Below, piece after piece: positions 27,462-36,929 of a stretch of DNA of 64,000 bases; position 1 is the first letter of the stretch, and each line of letters starts with the position of its first letter. This DNA comes from an uncultured Prevotellaceae bacterium (GTDB lineage: Bacteria > Bacteroidota > Bacteroidia > Bacteroidales > Bacteroidaceae), in assembly GCA_902776475.1 (NCBI GenBank), contig CACYQD010000017.1, forward strand, positions 46,702 to 110,701, given 5' to 3'. The notes beneath the pieces were generated by a model. The model was not told the DNA's origin and ran no database searches. It was given only the letters and a program-made list of their open reading frames with translations. A program made the position numbers and the translations under genes.

Positions 27462-28445
27462 TTATTCCATCACATTTGTCTCCACATTCCTCATGCCGTT
27501 GAGGAAAGCGGCGGCATCCATCCGTTTTTTGCCCGCCATCTGCAGGGCGTCGATTCTCAGCACGCCGTCGCCGGTGACCACATAGAGTTTGTTTTTCTCC
27601 ACCAGGATGGTGCCCGGACGTTCATCGGCCACCTTCTCCGGACATTTGGTGGTCTTGAACACCTTGACCACCACGGCATTGCCCGTCACCGGCTGCATCA
27701 TCGTCCACGCACCTGGATAAGGACTGAGGCCACGCACGAAGTCGTAAATACGCTTTGACGGCAGCGACCAGTCTATCCGGCAGGTCTCCTTGAAAATCTT
27801 CGGCGCCGGATGGAGCGTCACCCCCTCCGTCATCATCTCCTCCTGCGGGATGGCCTCCACCTGTCCGTCGCCGGCGATGATGCGGTCGATGGTCTCCAGG
27901 GCCACTTCTGCGCCCAGGTGCATCAGTCCGTCATAGACATACTCCACGTCGGCGTCGTCGGGGATGTCAAACTGCCGCCGCATGATCACCCGGCCCGTGT
28001 CGATATCATGGTCGAGGAAGAACGTGGTCACACCGGTGACCGTCTCCCCGTTGATGACCGCCCAGTTGATGGGCGCCGCTCCCCTGTACTGAGGCAACAA
28101 GGCCGCATGGACGTTGAACGTGCCCAACCGCGGCATGTCCCAGACCACCTCGGGCAGCATCCTGAAGGCCACGACCACCTGGAGGTCGGCCTCATAGCTG
28201 CGGAGCTGTTCGACGAACGCGGGGTCTTTCATCTTCTCCGGCTGGAGCACCGGGATATCCTGGGAGAGGGCATACTGTTTCACTTCCGAGGGCTGCAGCA
28301 CACTGCCATGGCGCCCCACGGGTTTGTCGGGCTGCGTGACGACGGCCACCACCCGGTATCCGCCCTCGACGAGGGCTTTCAAGGTGCCCACGGCAAACTC
28401 CGGCGTGCCCATGAACACGATTCTGAGATCTTCTTTTTTCATCAT
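27462..28445 (-). CDS. fmt: Methionyl-tRNA formyltransferase
   Basis: Formylates initiator Met-tRNA using 10-formyl-tetrahydrofolate. The start at 28445 gives 327 residues beginning MMKKEDLRIVFMGTPEFAVG, the normal Fmt N-terminus. Catalytic-domain signature FNVHAALLPQYRGAAPINWA is present, followed by TGVTTFFLDHDIDTG. It is third in the leftward order tsaC, clc, fmt. Confidence 0.95.
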   Translation of the reverse strand: MMKKEDLRIVFMGTPEFAVGTLKALVEGGYRVVAVVTQPDKPVGRHGSVLQPSEVKQYALSQDIPVLQPEKMKDPAFVEQLRSYEADLQVVVAFRMLPEVVWDMPRLGTFNVHAALLPQYRGAAPINWAVINGETVTGVTTFFLDHDIDTGRVIMRRQFDIPDDADVEYVYDGLMHLGAEVALETIDRIIAGDGQVEAIPQEEMMTEGVTLHPAPKIFKETCRIDWSLPSKRIYDFVRGLSPYPGAWTMMQPVTGNAVVVKVFKTTKCPEKVADERPGTILVEKNKLYVVTGDGVLRIDALQMAGKKRMDAAAFLNGMRNVETNVME

Positions 28446-28518
28446 TCTGCGTTTGTTGGTTAAGGTTTCCCGGGGATTCAGGCCCAATGGTTTCGTTAGT
28501 CCCCCGGAAACGCGTTTC

Positions 28519-30324
28519 TCACTCTGCCGACATGTCGGCGACCATCTTTCGATAGACGGTGTACATGCGCGTGCGGCTGATATAGCCGATCAGATGCGAC
28601 TGCGTGTCGGTGACGGGGAGCACGGAGGCGTTGGTCTCGTCAAACTTCCGCATCACGTCCTCCATCGGGTCATCCACGCCCAGCGTACCGGCCGGCGGCG
28701 TCATCAACTGCTCCACCGTGAAGTGATTGTAGAGTTCGGTGCGGAACATGACATTCCTGATCTTGGTCAGATCGACCTCACCGAGTAGCGTCCCGGCATT
28801 GTCGAGCACGGGCAGGAAACTCGTGGTGCTCATGCTGATGACATTCACCAGTTTTCCCAGACGCATATCAGGTTCCACAGCCGTGAAATGGCGGTCGATG
28901 ATGCTGTCGAGGCTCATCAGGGTGAGAATGGCCTTGTCGGTATGGTGTGTGATGAGTTTTCCCTCCCTTGCCAGCCGCATGCCATAGATGCTGTGAGGCT
29001 CGAAAACGATGATGGTGAGGTAGGCACAGATGCTGACGATCATCAGCGGGATGAACATCTCATACCCTCCCGTGATCTCGGCGATGAGGAAGATGCCGGT
29101 CAGCGGGGCGTGCATCACCCCGGCCATCACCCCGGCCATGCCCAACAGGGCGAAATTCTTCTCCGGCAGGTAGATGCTGATTTGGTTGATGTTCCACAGG
29201 TGGGAGAAGAAGAAGCCAGCGAAAGCCCCGATGAAGAGCGACGGAGCGAACGTACCGCCGCATCCTCCGCCGCCGTTGGTGGCAGAGGTGGCAATCACCT
29301 TCGTGGCCAGCACCAGACCGATATACACCATGAGCAGGTGGCCGTTGCCGTAAAACAGGGAGTTGTTGAGGATGGTCTCCCAGTCGGCCTCCGTCCTGCC
29401 GTTGAGGAGGATGTTGATGCTGGAGTAGCCCTCGCCATAGAGTGAGGGGAAAAGGAAGATCAGGCAACTGAGCACCACACCGCCCAGAAGGAGCTTGACA
29501 TAGGGTTTGTTGCCGATTTTCGAGAACACGTTCTCGCACGACGTCATCAGCCGGATGAAATAGAGGCTCACCAGTCCGCAGAAGATGCCCAGCAGGATGG
29601 TGGCCGGCACGCGCTCCACCTGCCATGCGGCGTCGAGGGTGAAGTGGAAGAGGGAGTCGCTGCCCACCAGGATATAGGTGAAGCAGGTGGCTGTGACACA
29701 GGCGATGAGGATAGGCAGGAGCGAGGCCATGGTCAGGTCGATCATCAACACCTCGAGGGTGAACACCAGTCCGGCGATGGGGGCTTTGAAGATGCCGGCG
29801 ATGGCCGCCGAGGCGCCGCATCCCACCAATACCATCATGGTTTTTCCATCCAGGCGGAACGCCTGTCCGAGGTTGCTGCCGATGGCCGACCCCGTGAGGA
29901 CGATAGGAGCCTCCGCTCCCACGCTGCCGCCGAATCCGATGGTGATGGCCGACGCGATGACCGAGCTCCAGCAGTTGTGCCCTCTCAGCCGGCTCTGTTT
30001 GCGGCTGATGGCATACAGGATGCGCGTGATGCCATGGCTGATGTTGTCTTTGACCACATGTCTCACAAACAGCGACGTGAGGTAGATGCCGACGACGGGG
30101 AAGACGAGATAGAGCCAGTTGAACGACTCGATATGGAAACCGTGGGTGAGCAGGGCCTCTATCTGGTTGATGAGGCCATGCAGCACGAAGGCGGCGAAGG
30201 CGGCGAAGATGCCCACCAGGAAACTGAGCATAAGCGTGAAATGGCGGTCAGCCACATACTGCTTCCGCCATTCATTGAGTTTGTCGTAGGCCGACAATTT
30301 CTTGCCTATTGCTGTTTCCTCCAT
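28519..30324 (-). CDS. ClC-family chloride channel/transporter with CBS domains
   Basis: 601-residue inner-membrane protein of the ClC family. The selectivity-filter motifs are recognisable: GSVGAEAPIVLTGSAIGS (in place of the usual GREGP form) and GGGGCGGTFAPSLFIGAF, plus GVMHAPLTGIFL. The C-terminal 130 residues form two CBS domains (FLPVLDNAGTLLGEVDL, SVLPVTDTQSHLIGYI). The gating-glutamate position reads Ala-Glu-Ala, so whether it is a channel or a proton exchanger cannot be decided. It starts 11 bp after tsaC. Confidence 0.92.
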   Translation of the reverse strand: MEETAIGKKLSAYDKLNEWRKQYVADRHFTLMLSFLVGIFAAFAAFVLHGLINQIEALLTHGFHIESFNWLYLVFPVVGIYLTSLFVRHVVKDNISHGITRILYAISRKQSRLRGHNCWSSVIASAITIGFGGSVGAEAPIVLTGSAIGSNLGQAFRLDGKTMMVLVGCGASAAIAGIFKAPIAGLVFTLEVLMIDLTMASLLPILIACVTATCFTYILVGSDSLFHFTLDAAWQVERVPATILLGIFCGLVSLYFIRLMTSCENVFSKIGNKPYVKLLLGGVVLSCLIFLFPSLYGEGYSSINILLNGRTEADWETILNNSLFYGNGHLLMVYIGLVLATKVIATSATNGGGGCGGTFAPSLFIGAFAGFFFSHLWNINQISIYLPEKNFALLGMAGVMAGVMHAPLTGIFLIAEITGGYEMFIPLMIVSICAYLTIIVFEPHSIYGMRLAREGKLITHHTDKAILTLMSLDSIIDRHFTAVEPDMRLGKLVNVISMSTTSFLPVLDNAGTLLGEVDLTKIRNVMFRTELYNHFTVEQLMTPPAGTLGVDDPMEDVMRKFDETNASVLPVTDTQSHLIGYISRTRMYTVYRKMVADMSAE

Positions 30325-30335
30325 GGTTATAGGGA

Positions 30336-30908
30336 TTATTTCCTGACCACCTCCACCTGACCGTCAGGCCGCAGTCTGATGATCGACGAAGGGGTATGCG
30401 GTTTCTTCTCCTGCCGGCGCGAGGTGCACACGTAATCGACAGCCTCCAGCAGTTCGGGAGAGATGTCGCAGTAGTTGGATGCCGGCGGCTCCCCGCTGAA
30501 ATTGGCGCTGGTGGAGACGATGGCTTTCTGGAAACGGTAACAAAGCTGCTGTGAGAACGGTTCGCGGGTCACCCTGATGGCCACCGACCCGTCCTCCGCC
30601 AAGAGGTTGGGAGCCAGGTTGACCGCTCCGTCAAGGATGACGGTGACCGGTTTGGTGGCCAGTTCGATGACGTCCCACGCCACATTGGGCACGTTTCTGA
30701 TATATCGCTGCAGGCGGGCCTCGCTGTCGACGAGACAGATGAGGGCTTTGGAGTCCACCCGTCGCTTGATCTCATAGACCTTCGCCACGGCATCGGGGTT
30801 AGTGGCATCACAGCCGATTCCCCACACCGTGTCGGTGGGATAAAGAATCACCCCACCACGGCGCATCACCTCGACCGCCGCATTGACATCCTTGTCATAA
30901 ATACTCAT
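30336..30908 (-). CDS. tsaC: L-threonylcarbamoyladenylate synthase (TsaC/Sua5/YrdC)
   Basis: 190 residues. Makes the threonylcarbamoyl-AMP intermediate for the t6A37 tRNA modification. The YrdC core shows ILYPTDTVWGIGCDATN, KRRVDSKALICLV and STSANFSGEP. It is the first gene of the leftward tsaC-clc-fmt group; a promoter with TAATTTTG in the right inverted repeat lies just upstream. Confidence 0.93.
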   Translation of the reverse strand: MSIYDKDVNAAVEVMRRGGVILYPTDTVWGIGCDATNPDAVAKVYEIKRRVDSKALICLVDSEARLQRYIRNVPNVAWDVIELATKPVTVILDGAVNLAPNLLAEDGSVAIRVTREPFSQQLCYRFQKAIVSTSANFSGEPPASNYCDISPELLEAVDYVCTSRRQEKKPHTPSSIIRLRPDGQVEVVRK

Positions 30909-30952
30909 GATCCTCTTTGGTTACGTTTGCTCCCGGAGCATTTTATTGTTCT

Positions 30953-31179
30953 GATTTGCAAAATTAGGGAAAAAATCCTATATGGAGAAATTTTCAGCGT
31001 GATTTATGCCCCAATAAACTTATCCCTCTCCCTTTGGGAGACAAAGCATACTTATCCCTCTCCCTTTGGGAGAGGTTAGGTGAGGGCAAAAAAGTAGAGA
31101 CGTCACAATGTGGCGTCTCAACATAAAAAATCCCCCCTCACCCATCCTCTCCCTCAAGGGAGAGGGGCAGTTTGCTTTT
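30953..31179. repeat. Right copy of the 225-bp inverted repeat carrying a promoter
   Basis: Reverse complement of 26105-26329 with few differences (ATATAGGATTTT in one, ATATAGGATTTTTT in the other). The minus-strand promoter TAATTTTG at 30967-30960 points into tsaC. It shares the same order of hairpin and palindrome parts. Confidence 0.9.
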
Positions 31180-31195
31180 GATGGCGGAACGCAAA

Positions 31196-31221
31196 AACCC
31201 AGGGCTATGCCCTGGGTTATG
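31196..31221 (-). terminator. Terminator after the ROK kinase gene
   Basis: On the minus strand CCCAGGGCATAGCCCTGGG is followed by TTTTTG. A nearly identical hairpin follows pepD at 43.74 kb on the plus strand, so this is a recurring terminator sequence. Confidence 0.75.
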
Positions 31222-31340
31222 TATGCGGAGGCCTTTTAGGGTGTCTAAATGATTTGCAAGAGATTTGTGAGAGTAATGTCTAAACTCCTAAACTCCTACA
31301 CTCCTAAACTCCCAAATCCTAAACTCCTAAACTCCTAACC

Positions 31341-32318
31341 TTAGATCTCCCAGCCGATGGCGGAGGCACCTAAGACGGCAGCGGAAGCACCGTCAAGGCC
31401 GCTGATGAGGAACTTGGCCTTGCCCTTGAAAATCGGGAGCACGTTCTTATCATATCCCTCCTTGATGGGGTTCATGATCAGGTCGCCGGCTTTCACCAGA
31501 CCACCGAAGAAGATGAAGGCCTCAGGTGAAGAGAAGGCAGCGAAGTCGGCGCAGGCAGCACCCAGCATCTCGCCCGTGAACTGGAACACCTCGTTGGCCA
31601 GTTCATCACCCTTTCCGGCGGCGATGGAGACATCGAGCGACGTGATATCCTCAGACTTCATCTCGCGGAGCAGTGAAGGACGGTTGGTGGTGTCGAGCAA
31701 CTCACGTGCCGAACGAGCCACACCCGTGGCGGAGCAGTAAGCCTCCAGACAGCCCTTGCGGCCGCAGCCACAGAGGCGTCCGTTCTCACGGCGCATGATG
31801 ACATGGCCGAGCTCACCGGCGAAGCCGTCGCAGCCATAGACCAGTTGGCCGTTGATGACGATGCCCGATCCCACACCCGTTCCGAGGGTGATGACGATGA
31901 AGTTCTTCATGCCACGTGCCACGCCATAGATCATCTCGCCGATGGCAGCGGCATTGGCGTCATTGGTCAGCGCGACAGGGATGCCCAGGCGGTCGCTGAA
32001 GAGTTTTGCCAGAGGCACCACGCCATTATGTCCCCAAGAGAGGTTGGGAGCGAACTCTATCGTACCGTTATAGTAGTTGCCGTTGGGAGCACCGATACCC
32101 ATCGCCTTGATGTTGTCGATGCCGCCCACTTGTTCGATGATCACTTGCAGGGCGTTGCAGGAAGCCTCGACATAGTCTTCCACCTTGTCGTAACCCTGGG
32201 TCTTGATGGCTGTGGTGGCCTTAATATCACCACGGCTGTCGACGATTCCAAACACGGAGTTGGTTCCACCCAAATCCAATCCTATCACATACGGTTTAAT
32301 TGTAGATTGTTCGTTCAT
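31341..32318 (-). CDS. glk: ROK-family glucokinase
   Basis: 325 residues. ROK sugar kinase, probably phosphorylating glucose in the cytosol. The ATP-binding motif is GLDLGGTNSVFGIVD; the ROK catalytic block has ALTNDANAAAIGE and GTGVGSGIVI; the zinc motif is CGCGRKGCLEAYCS with the preceding GELGHVIM. It is transcribed alone from a consensus promoter at 32352-32382. Confidence 0.92.
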   Translation of the reverse strand: MNEQSTIKPYVIGLDLGGTNSVFGIVDSRGDIKATTAIKTQGYDKVEDYVEASCNALQVIIEQVGGIDNIKAMGIGAPNGNYYNGTIEFAPNLSWGHNGVVPLAKLFSDRLGIPVALTNDANAAAIGEMIYGVARGMKNFIVITLGTGVGSGIVINGQLVYGCDGFAGELGHVIMRRENGRLCGCGRKGCLEAYCSATGVARSARELLDTTNRPSLLREMKSEDITSLDVSIAAGKGDELANEVFQFTGEMLGAACADFAAFSSPEAFIFFGGLVKAGDLIMNPIKEGYDKNVLPIFKGKAKFLISGLDGASAAVLGASAIGWEI

Positions 32319-32351
32319 ATATTATGTTATTTGGTTAATTCACACGTTCTG

Positions 32352-32382
32352 CAAAGATACGGAAAAAAGAATAGACCACAAA
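32352..32382 (-). promoter_or_regulatory. Bacteroidetes-type promoter for glk
   Basis: Minus-strand TTTG at 32382-32379 and TATCTTTG at 32359-32352 are separated by 19 bp. The start codon is 34 bp downstream. Confidence 0.8.
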
Positions 32383-32437
32383 CTTTTGCATCTAAAATTT
32401 GCTCCTTTCATAAAAAAATTGCAATTTTGCAGTCGAT

Positions 32438-33106
32438 ATGCCTTTTGAGTTTCACATCAATATATTGGACACCATCTTCAAGGGACTGATCATCGGTATC
32501 CTTGCGTCTGCTCCCATGGGACCAGTGGGCATACTGTGCGTACAGCGCACGCTCAACAAAGGCCGCTGGTATGGTTTCGTGACAGGCATAGGAGCCACGG
32601 TCAGCGACCTGTTCTATGCCCTTGTCACCGGTGTGGGCATGAGTTTTGTGATGGACCTGGTCAACAATGCTCAGAACCGCTTCTTCCTCCAGATCACCGG
32701 CAGTGTGATGCTGCTCATCTTCGGCATCATCAGTTTCCGGTCCAACCCCACGAAGAACATGCACCATAGTGGTACGACGAAGGGCACCTACATGCACAAT
32801 GGCGTGACCGCCTTCCTTGTCACGCTCTCCAACCCCCTCATCGTCTTCCTGTTCATGGCCTGTTTCGCCCAGTTGGCCTTCATCATCCCCGACCATCCGC
32901 TTGAGATGTGCATCGGCTACCTGAGCATCGTGGGCGGCGCGCTCCTGTGGTGGTATGGCCTGACGTGGCTGATCGACAAGTTGAACAACATTTTCGAGGA
33001 TTACGGTATCATACTCATCAACAAGATTATCGGCAGCGTGGTGATCATATTCTCCCTGATCGTTTTATTTGGAACGATTTTCAACCTCTTCACCATCCAC
33101 TACTGA
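32438..33106 (+). CDS. LysE-family transporter
   Basis: 222-residue inner-membrane protein with about six hydrophobic helices. The N-terminal signature IIGILASAPMGPVGILCVQR followed by TGIGATVSDLFYAL is typical of the LysE/RhtB superfamily of amino-acid exporters; substrate unknown. It starts the plus-strand series LysE, DUF4924, rfbD, prfC, an order I recall from other Bacteroidales. Confidence 0.88.
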   Translation: MPFEFHINILDTIFKGLIIGILASAPMGPVGILCVQRTLNKGRWYGFVTGIGATVSDLFYALVTGVGMSFVMDLVNNAQNRFFLQITGSVMLLIFGIISFRSNPTKNMHHSGTTKGTYMHNGVTAFLVTLSNPLIVFLFMACFAQLAFIIPDHPLEMCIGYLSIVGGALLWWYGLTWLIDKLNNIFEDYGIILINKIIGSVVIIFSLIVLFGTIFNLFTIHY

Positions 33107-33167
33107 GCGGAGGGCTGAAGAACCATTTCCCCATGACCATCCACGTATCATCCCCAACAACCCATTT

Positions 33168-33716
33168 ATGTATATCGCACAACAACTGAGAAAGCAGAAC
33201 ATCGCAGAATACCTGCTCTACATGTGGCAGGTGGAAGACCTCATCCGCGCCTACGGATGCAACCTCGCCAAACTCAAGCGGGAATACATCAGCCGGTTTG
33301 AGTACTCCGAGGAAGACATGGACGAGCTCACCGACTGGTATGCCAACCTCATCCGCATGCTCACCCAGGAGGGATGCCGTGAGCAGGGCCACCTTCAGAT
33401 CAACAAGATCCTGGTGCAGGACCTCAGCGAACTGCATGCCCGCCTGCTGGACAGCAGCCGTTTCCCGTTCTACAGAGCAGAATATTATAAGGTATTGCCC
33501 TTCATCGTCGAACTGCGCAAACGCGGAAGCGACCCCAACGAGAGCGAGGTGGAGACCTGCCTCAACGCCCTCTACGGCGTCATGCTGCTCCGCCTGCAGA
33601 AACGGGAAATCTCCCCCGACACCCAACATGCCATCAATGAGATCACCACCCTCATCGGCATGCTCTCCGACTATTATCAGAAAGACAAGACCGAGGGACT
33701 AGAATTTGAAGAATAA
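33168..33716 (+). CDS. DUF4924 family protein
   Basis: 182 residues beginning MYIAQQLRKQNIAEYLLYMW, the usual DUF4924 N-terminus, which decides the start against an earlier in-frame Met at 33069 that overlaps the transporter. The protein is all-helical and cytosolic, with no known function. It is 61 bp after the transporter gene and 15 bp before rfbD. Confidence 0.88.
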   Translation: MYIAQQLRKQNIAEYLLYMWQVEDLIRAYGCNLAKLKREYISRFEYSEEDMDELTDWYANLIRMLTQEGCREQGHLQINKILVQDLSELHARLLDSSRFPFYRAEYYKVLPFIVELRKRGSDPNESEVETCLNALYGVMLLRLQKREISPDTQHAINEITTLIGMLSDYYQKDKTEGLEFEE

Positions 33717-33731
33717 AAAAAAGCAATAACC

Positions 33732-34589
33732 ATGAACATACTTATCACAGGATGCAACGGACAACTGGGCAATGAGATACAGTTGTTGGAAAAAGACCAT
33801 TCCACCCACCAGTTTATCAACACCGACATCAACGAGCTGGACATCTGCGACCAAGAGGCCGTGGACAAGTTTGTCAGCGAGCACGAGGTGGACGGCATTG
33901 TCAACTGCGCCGCCTACACTGCCGTGGACCGGGCAGAGAACGACAAGGAGCAATGCACGACGCTCAACACCATCGCCCCGGCCTACCTCGCCAACGCCGT
34001 GGAACAACGGGGAGGATGGATCATCCATATCTCCACCGACTATGTCTTCAACGGCAAGCACTTCCTGCCCTACAAGGAAGACGACACCCCGTCGCCCGAC
34101 AGCGTCTATGGCAGCACGAAACTCGCCGCCGAACTGGGCGTGTCGAAACTGTGCCACCGCGCCATGATCATCCGCACGGCATGGCTCTACAGCACCTTCG
34201 GCCACAACTTCGTGAAGACGATGCTGCGCCTGGGCCAGGAGAAGCGCGAACTGGGCGTCGTGGCCGACCAGATCGGCAGTCCCACCTACGCCCGCGACCT
34301 GGCCAGGGCCATCATGGCCATCATCGAGAAAGGCATCCAGCCCGGTGTCTATCACTTCTCCAACGAAGGCGTCATCTCATGGTATGACTTCGCCAAAGCC
34401 ATCCACCGCCTGGCAGGCATCACCGACTGCAAGGTGCGCCCGCTGCACACGGAGGAATACCCCACCCCGGCCCACCGTCCTCCCTACAGCGTGCTCGACA
34501 AGACCAAGATCAAGCAGACATTCGGCATTGAGATCCCCTATTGGGAAGAGTCTCTGGCCGACTGCATCAAACAGTTGCAACAAGCATAA
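33732..34589 (+). CDS. rfbD: dTDP-4-dehydrorhamnose reductase
   Basis: 285 residues. Final step of dTDP-L-rhamnose synthesis. Rossmann motif MNILITGCNGQLGNEI, the STDYVFNG segment and the catalytic YGSTK (Tyr-x-x-x-Lys) are all present. It lies 15 bp after the DUF4924 gene and 13 bp before prfC. The partner rfbA is at the left edge of the window. Confidence 0.95.
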   Translation: MNILITGCNGQLGNEIQLLEKDHSTHQFINTDINELDICDQEAVDKFVSEHEVDGIVNCAAYTAVDRAENDKEQCTTLNTIAPAYLANAVEQRGGWIIHISTDYVFNGKHFLPYKEDDTPSPDSVYGSTKLAAELGVSKLCHRAMIIRTAWLYSTFGHNFVKTMLRLGQEKRELGVVADQIGSPTYARDLARAIMAIIEKGIQPGVYHFSNEGVISWYDFAKAIHRLAGITDCKVRPLHTEEYPTPAHRPPYSVLDKTKIKQTFGIEIPYWEESLADCIKQLQQA

Positions 34590-34602
34590 ACGATAACACG
34601 AA

Positions 34603-36171
34603 ATGAACAACGAAATAGAAAGACGGCGCACCTTCGCCATCATCTCCCACCCTGATGCGGGCAAGACCACACTGACCGAGAAATTTCTGCTCTTCGGCGG
34701 CCAGATACAGGTGGCAGGCGCCGTGAAGAGCAACAAGATCCGCAAAACCGCCACCTCCGACTGGATGGACATCGAGAAGCAGCGCGGCATCTCCGTATCC
34801 ACCTCCGTCATGGAATTTGACTACGAGGGTTACAAGGTCAACATCCTCGACACCCCGGGTCACCAGGATTTCGCCGAGGACACCTACCGCACGCTGACCG
34901 CCGTGGATTCGGCCATCATCGTCGTCGACGGTGCCAAAGGCGTGGAGACGCAGACCCGCAAGCTGATGAACGTGTGCCGCATGCGCAACACGCCGGTCAT
35001 CATCTTCATCAACAAGATGGACCGTGAGGGCCGCGACCCGTTTGACCTGCTCGACGAACTGGAGCAGGAGCTTCAGATCCATGTCCGTCCCCTCTCCTGG
35101 CCCATCAACCAAGGAGCGAAATTCAAGGGCGTTTACAATATCTACGAGAACAAGCTCGACCTTTTCACGCCCGACAAGCAGCGCGTGACGGAAAAGGTGG
35201 AGATCGACGTCAACAGTGCGGAACTTGACAAGCAGGTCGGCGAGAGAGACGCCAGCCAGTTGCGTGAAGACCTGGAACTCATCGAAGGCGTCTATCCAGA
35301 GTTCAGCGTCGAGGACTACCGCTCGGCCACCATCGCCCCGGTCTTCTTCGGCAGTGCCCTCAACAACTTCGGTGTGCAGGAACTGCTCAACTGCTTCGTG
35401 GAGATCGCGCCCTGTCCGCGCCCCACCAAGGCCGAGGAGCGCGAGGTGAGCCCAGAGGAAGAGAAATTCACGGGATTCATTTTCAAGATCACCGCCAACA
35501 TCGACCCCAACCACCGCTCCTGCATCGCTTTCTGCAAGGTTTGCAGCGGCCGTTTCGTCCGCAACCAGCCCTATTACCATGTGCGCCAGGGAAAAACCCT
35601 CCGCTTCAGTTCTCCCACCCAGTTCATGGCCCAGAGAAAATCCACCGTCGACGAAGCCTATCCCGGCGACATCATCGGTCTGCCCGACAACGGCATTTTC
35701 AAGATCGGCGACACGATGACCGAAGGTGAGCAGCTCCATTTCCGCGGTCTGCCCTCCTTCTCTCCGGAGATGTTCAAATACATTGAGAACGACGACCCGA
35801 TGAAGGCCAAGCAGCTCAACAAGGGCATAGAGCAACTGATGGACGAAGGCGTCGCCCAGTTGTTCATCAACCAGTTTAATGGCCGCAAAATCATCGGTAC
35901 GGTGGGTCAGTTGCAGTTTGAGGTGATCCAATACCGCCTGGAGAACGAATACAATGCGAAATGCCGCTGGGAGCCCGTGCATCTGCACAAGGCCTGTTGG
36001 ATAGAGTCAGACGACGAACAGGAGTTGGAGAATTTCAAGCGCAGGAAATATCAGTACATGGCGAAAGACCGTGAGGGGCGCGACGTGTTCCTCGCCGACA
36101 GCGGCTATGTGCTCTCCATGGCCCAGGAAGACTTCAAGCACATCAAATTCCACTTCACCTCGGAATTCTAA
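34603..36171 (+). CDS. prfC: Peptide chain release factor 3
   Basis: 522-residue GTPase that recycles release factors 1 and 2 from the ribosome. G1 is [17 protein letters not shown]2 [10 protein letters not shown]3 [16 protein letters not shown]4 [10 protein letters not shown]. Domain 2 and the RF3 C-terminal domain follow ([17 protein letters not shown]). It is last in the LysE-DUF4924-rfbD-prfC series. Confidence 0.96.
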   Translation: MNNEIERRRTFAIISHPDAGKTTLTEKFLLFGGQIQVAGAVKSNKIRKTATSDWMDIEKQRGISVSTSVMEFDYEGYKVNILDTPGHQDFAEDTYRTLTAVDSAIIVVDGAKGVETQTRKLMNVCRMRNTPVIIFINKMDREGRDPFDLLDELEQELQIHVRPLSWPINQGAKFKGVYNIYENKLDLFTPDKQRVTEKVEIDVNSAELDKQVGERDASQLREDLELIEGVYPEFSVEDYRSATIAPVFFGSALNNFGVQELLNCFVEIAPCPRPTKAEEREVSPEEEKFTGFIFKITANIDPNHRSCIAFCKVCSGRFVRNQPYYHVRQGKTLRFSSPTQFMAQRKSTVDEAYPGDIIGLPDNGIFKIGDTMTEGEQLHFRGLPSFSPEMFKYIENDDPMKAKQLNKGIEQLMDEGVAQLFINQFNGRKIIGTVGQLQFEVIQYRLENEYNAKCRWEPVHLHKACWIESDDEQELENFKRRKYQYMAKDREGRDVFLADSGYVLSMAQEDFKHIKFHFTSEF

Positions 36172-36262
36172 GACGACTCGAGGGCCAAGGCATACCAGAC
36201 CCTGAGCGGGCATCGCACCGTCTATGGAGGCGGTGCCCGAGTGCTAAGACGACTCGAGGGCC
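36169..36262. repeat. 75-bp direct duplication at the upxY 3' end
   Basis: CTAAGACGACTCGAGGGCC is present at 36169-36187, just at the end of prfC, and again at 36244-36262, where it encodes the last codons and stop of upxY. Similarity extends further at lower identity, consistent with a 75-bp tandem duplication. Confidence 0.8.
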
Positions 36263-36834
36263 TTGCAGCACCACCTTGAGACCTTGAGCATCACGCTGAT
36301 GCCCGGCACATCCTTGAGAAGATAGTATTTGTGGCTCTGGCGCACCAACCGTCCGGTGAGACCCTTGAGTGGGCCATAGCACACTTCCACGGGTGTGCCC
36401 GCCTTGTGGCGCGCCTCGTCTGAACTGAGAAATTTCCTCATTTCTATCTCGGGGTTGCACATCGCCTTGAACTCCATCATCTGCTTGGCCGGAATCTCAT
36501 AATACTCCCTCACCTCACGGCTCTTGGTGATGACCGACATCTTATACTGTCCGTTCATCACCAGATCACGCATTTCTTTGGCGGTGAGGCTTTTCTTGAC
36601 GAAAAGGAGATTGCTCACCACGGGACGGAGCTTGCGCTTGGGCCTTCCGTTTTCATCCTCATAGACACGGTATTGCATGGGGATGAAAACCTCCAGACCA
36701 TTTTCCTTGAAATACTCACTGACCTTCATCTGGTTGTTCGTAAACAACTTGACGGCATACCAAGGTGAAGTGTCTGGTTCAGAAGCCCCCATTTCCTGCT
36801 GTATCAGAGGAACGGTATTGGTTTTTTCCTGCAT
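36244..36834 (-). CDS. UpxY-type transcription antiterminator (NusG-like)
   Basis: 196 residues starting MQEKTNTVPL; this start is chosen because the promoter at 36862-36893 lies inside a longer frame. The NGN domain begins WYAVKLFTNNQMKVSEYF and shows KLRPVVSNLLFVK; a KOW-like segment follows (AGTPVEVCYGPLKGLTGRL). In Bacteroides such proteins load RNA polymerase for processive transcription of a capsule operon, but here no polysaccharide genes are nearby and the gene stands alone between prfC and the thioesterase. Confidence 0.88.
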   Translation of the reverse strand: MQEKTNTVPLIQQEMGASEPDTSPWYAVKLFTNNQMKVSEYFKENGLEVFIPMQYRVYEDENGRPKRKLRPVVSNLLFVKKSLTAKEMRDLVMNGQYKMSVITKSREVREYYEIPAKQMMEFKAMCNPEIEMRKFLSSDEARHKAGTPVEVCYGPLKGLTGRLVRQSHKYYLLKDVPGISVMLKVSRWCCKALESS

Positions 36835-36861
36835 AAGTCTGGATAGCTTTTTTTTAGGCTG

Positions 36862-36893
36862 CAAAGTTAGTCCTTTTCCACTGAATGGCCAAA
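36862..36893 (-). promoter_or_regulatory. Bacteroidetes-type promoter for the UpxY-like gene
   Basis: Minus-strand TTTG (36893-36890) and TAACTTTG (36869-36862), 20 bp apart, with the start codon 27 bp downstream. Confidence 0.75.
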
Positions 36894-36929
36894 GAATTAA
36901 CAAATTTTCGGAACTGTATTCTCGCCCCC

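Noticed and set aside
27456-27464. Bidirectional terminator between the convergent genes at 27.46 kb
   Set aside because: Only 3 bp separate the two stop codons and no hairpin with a T-run is visible there.
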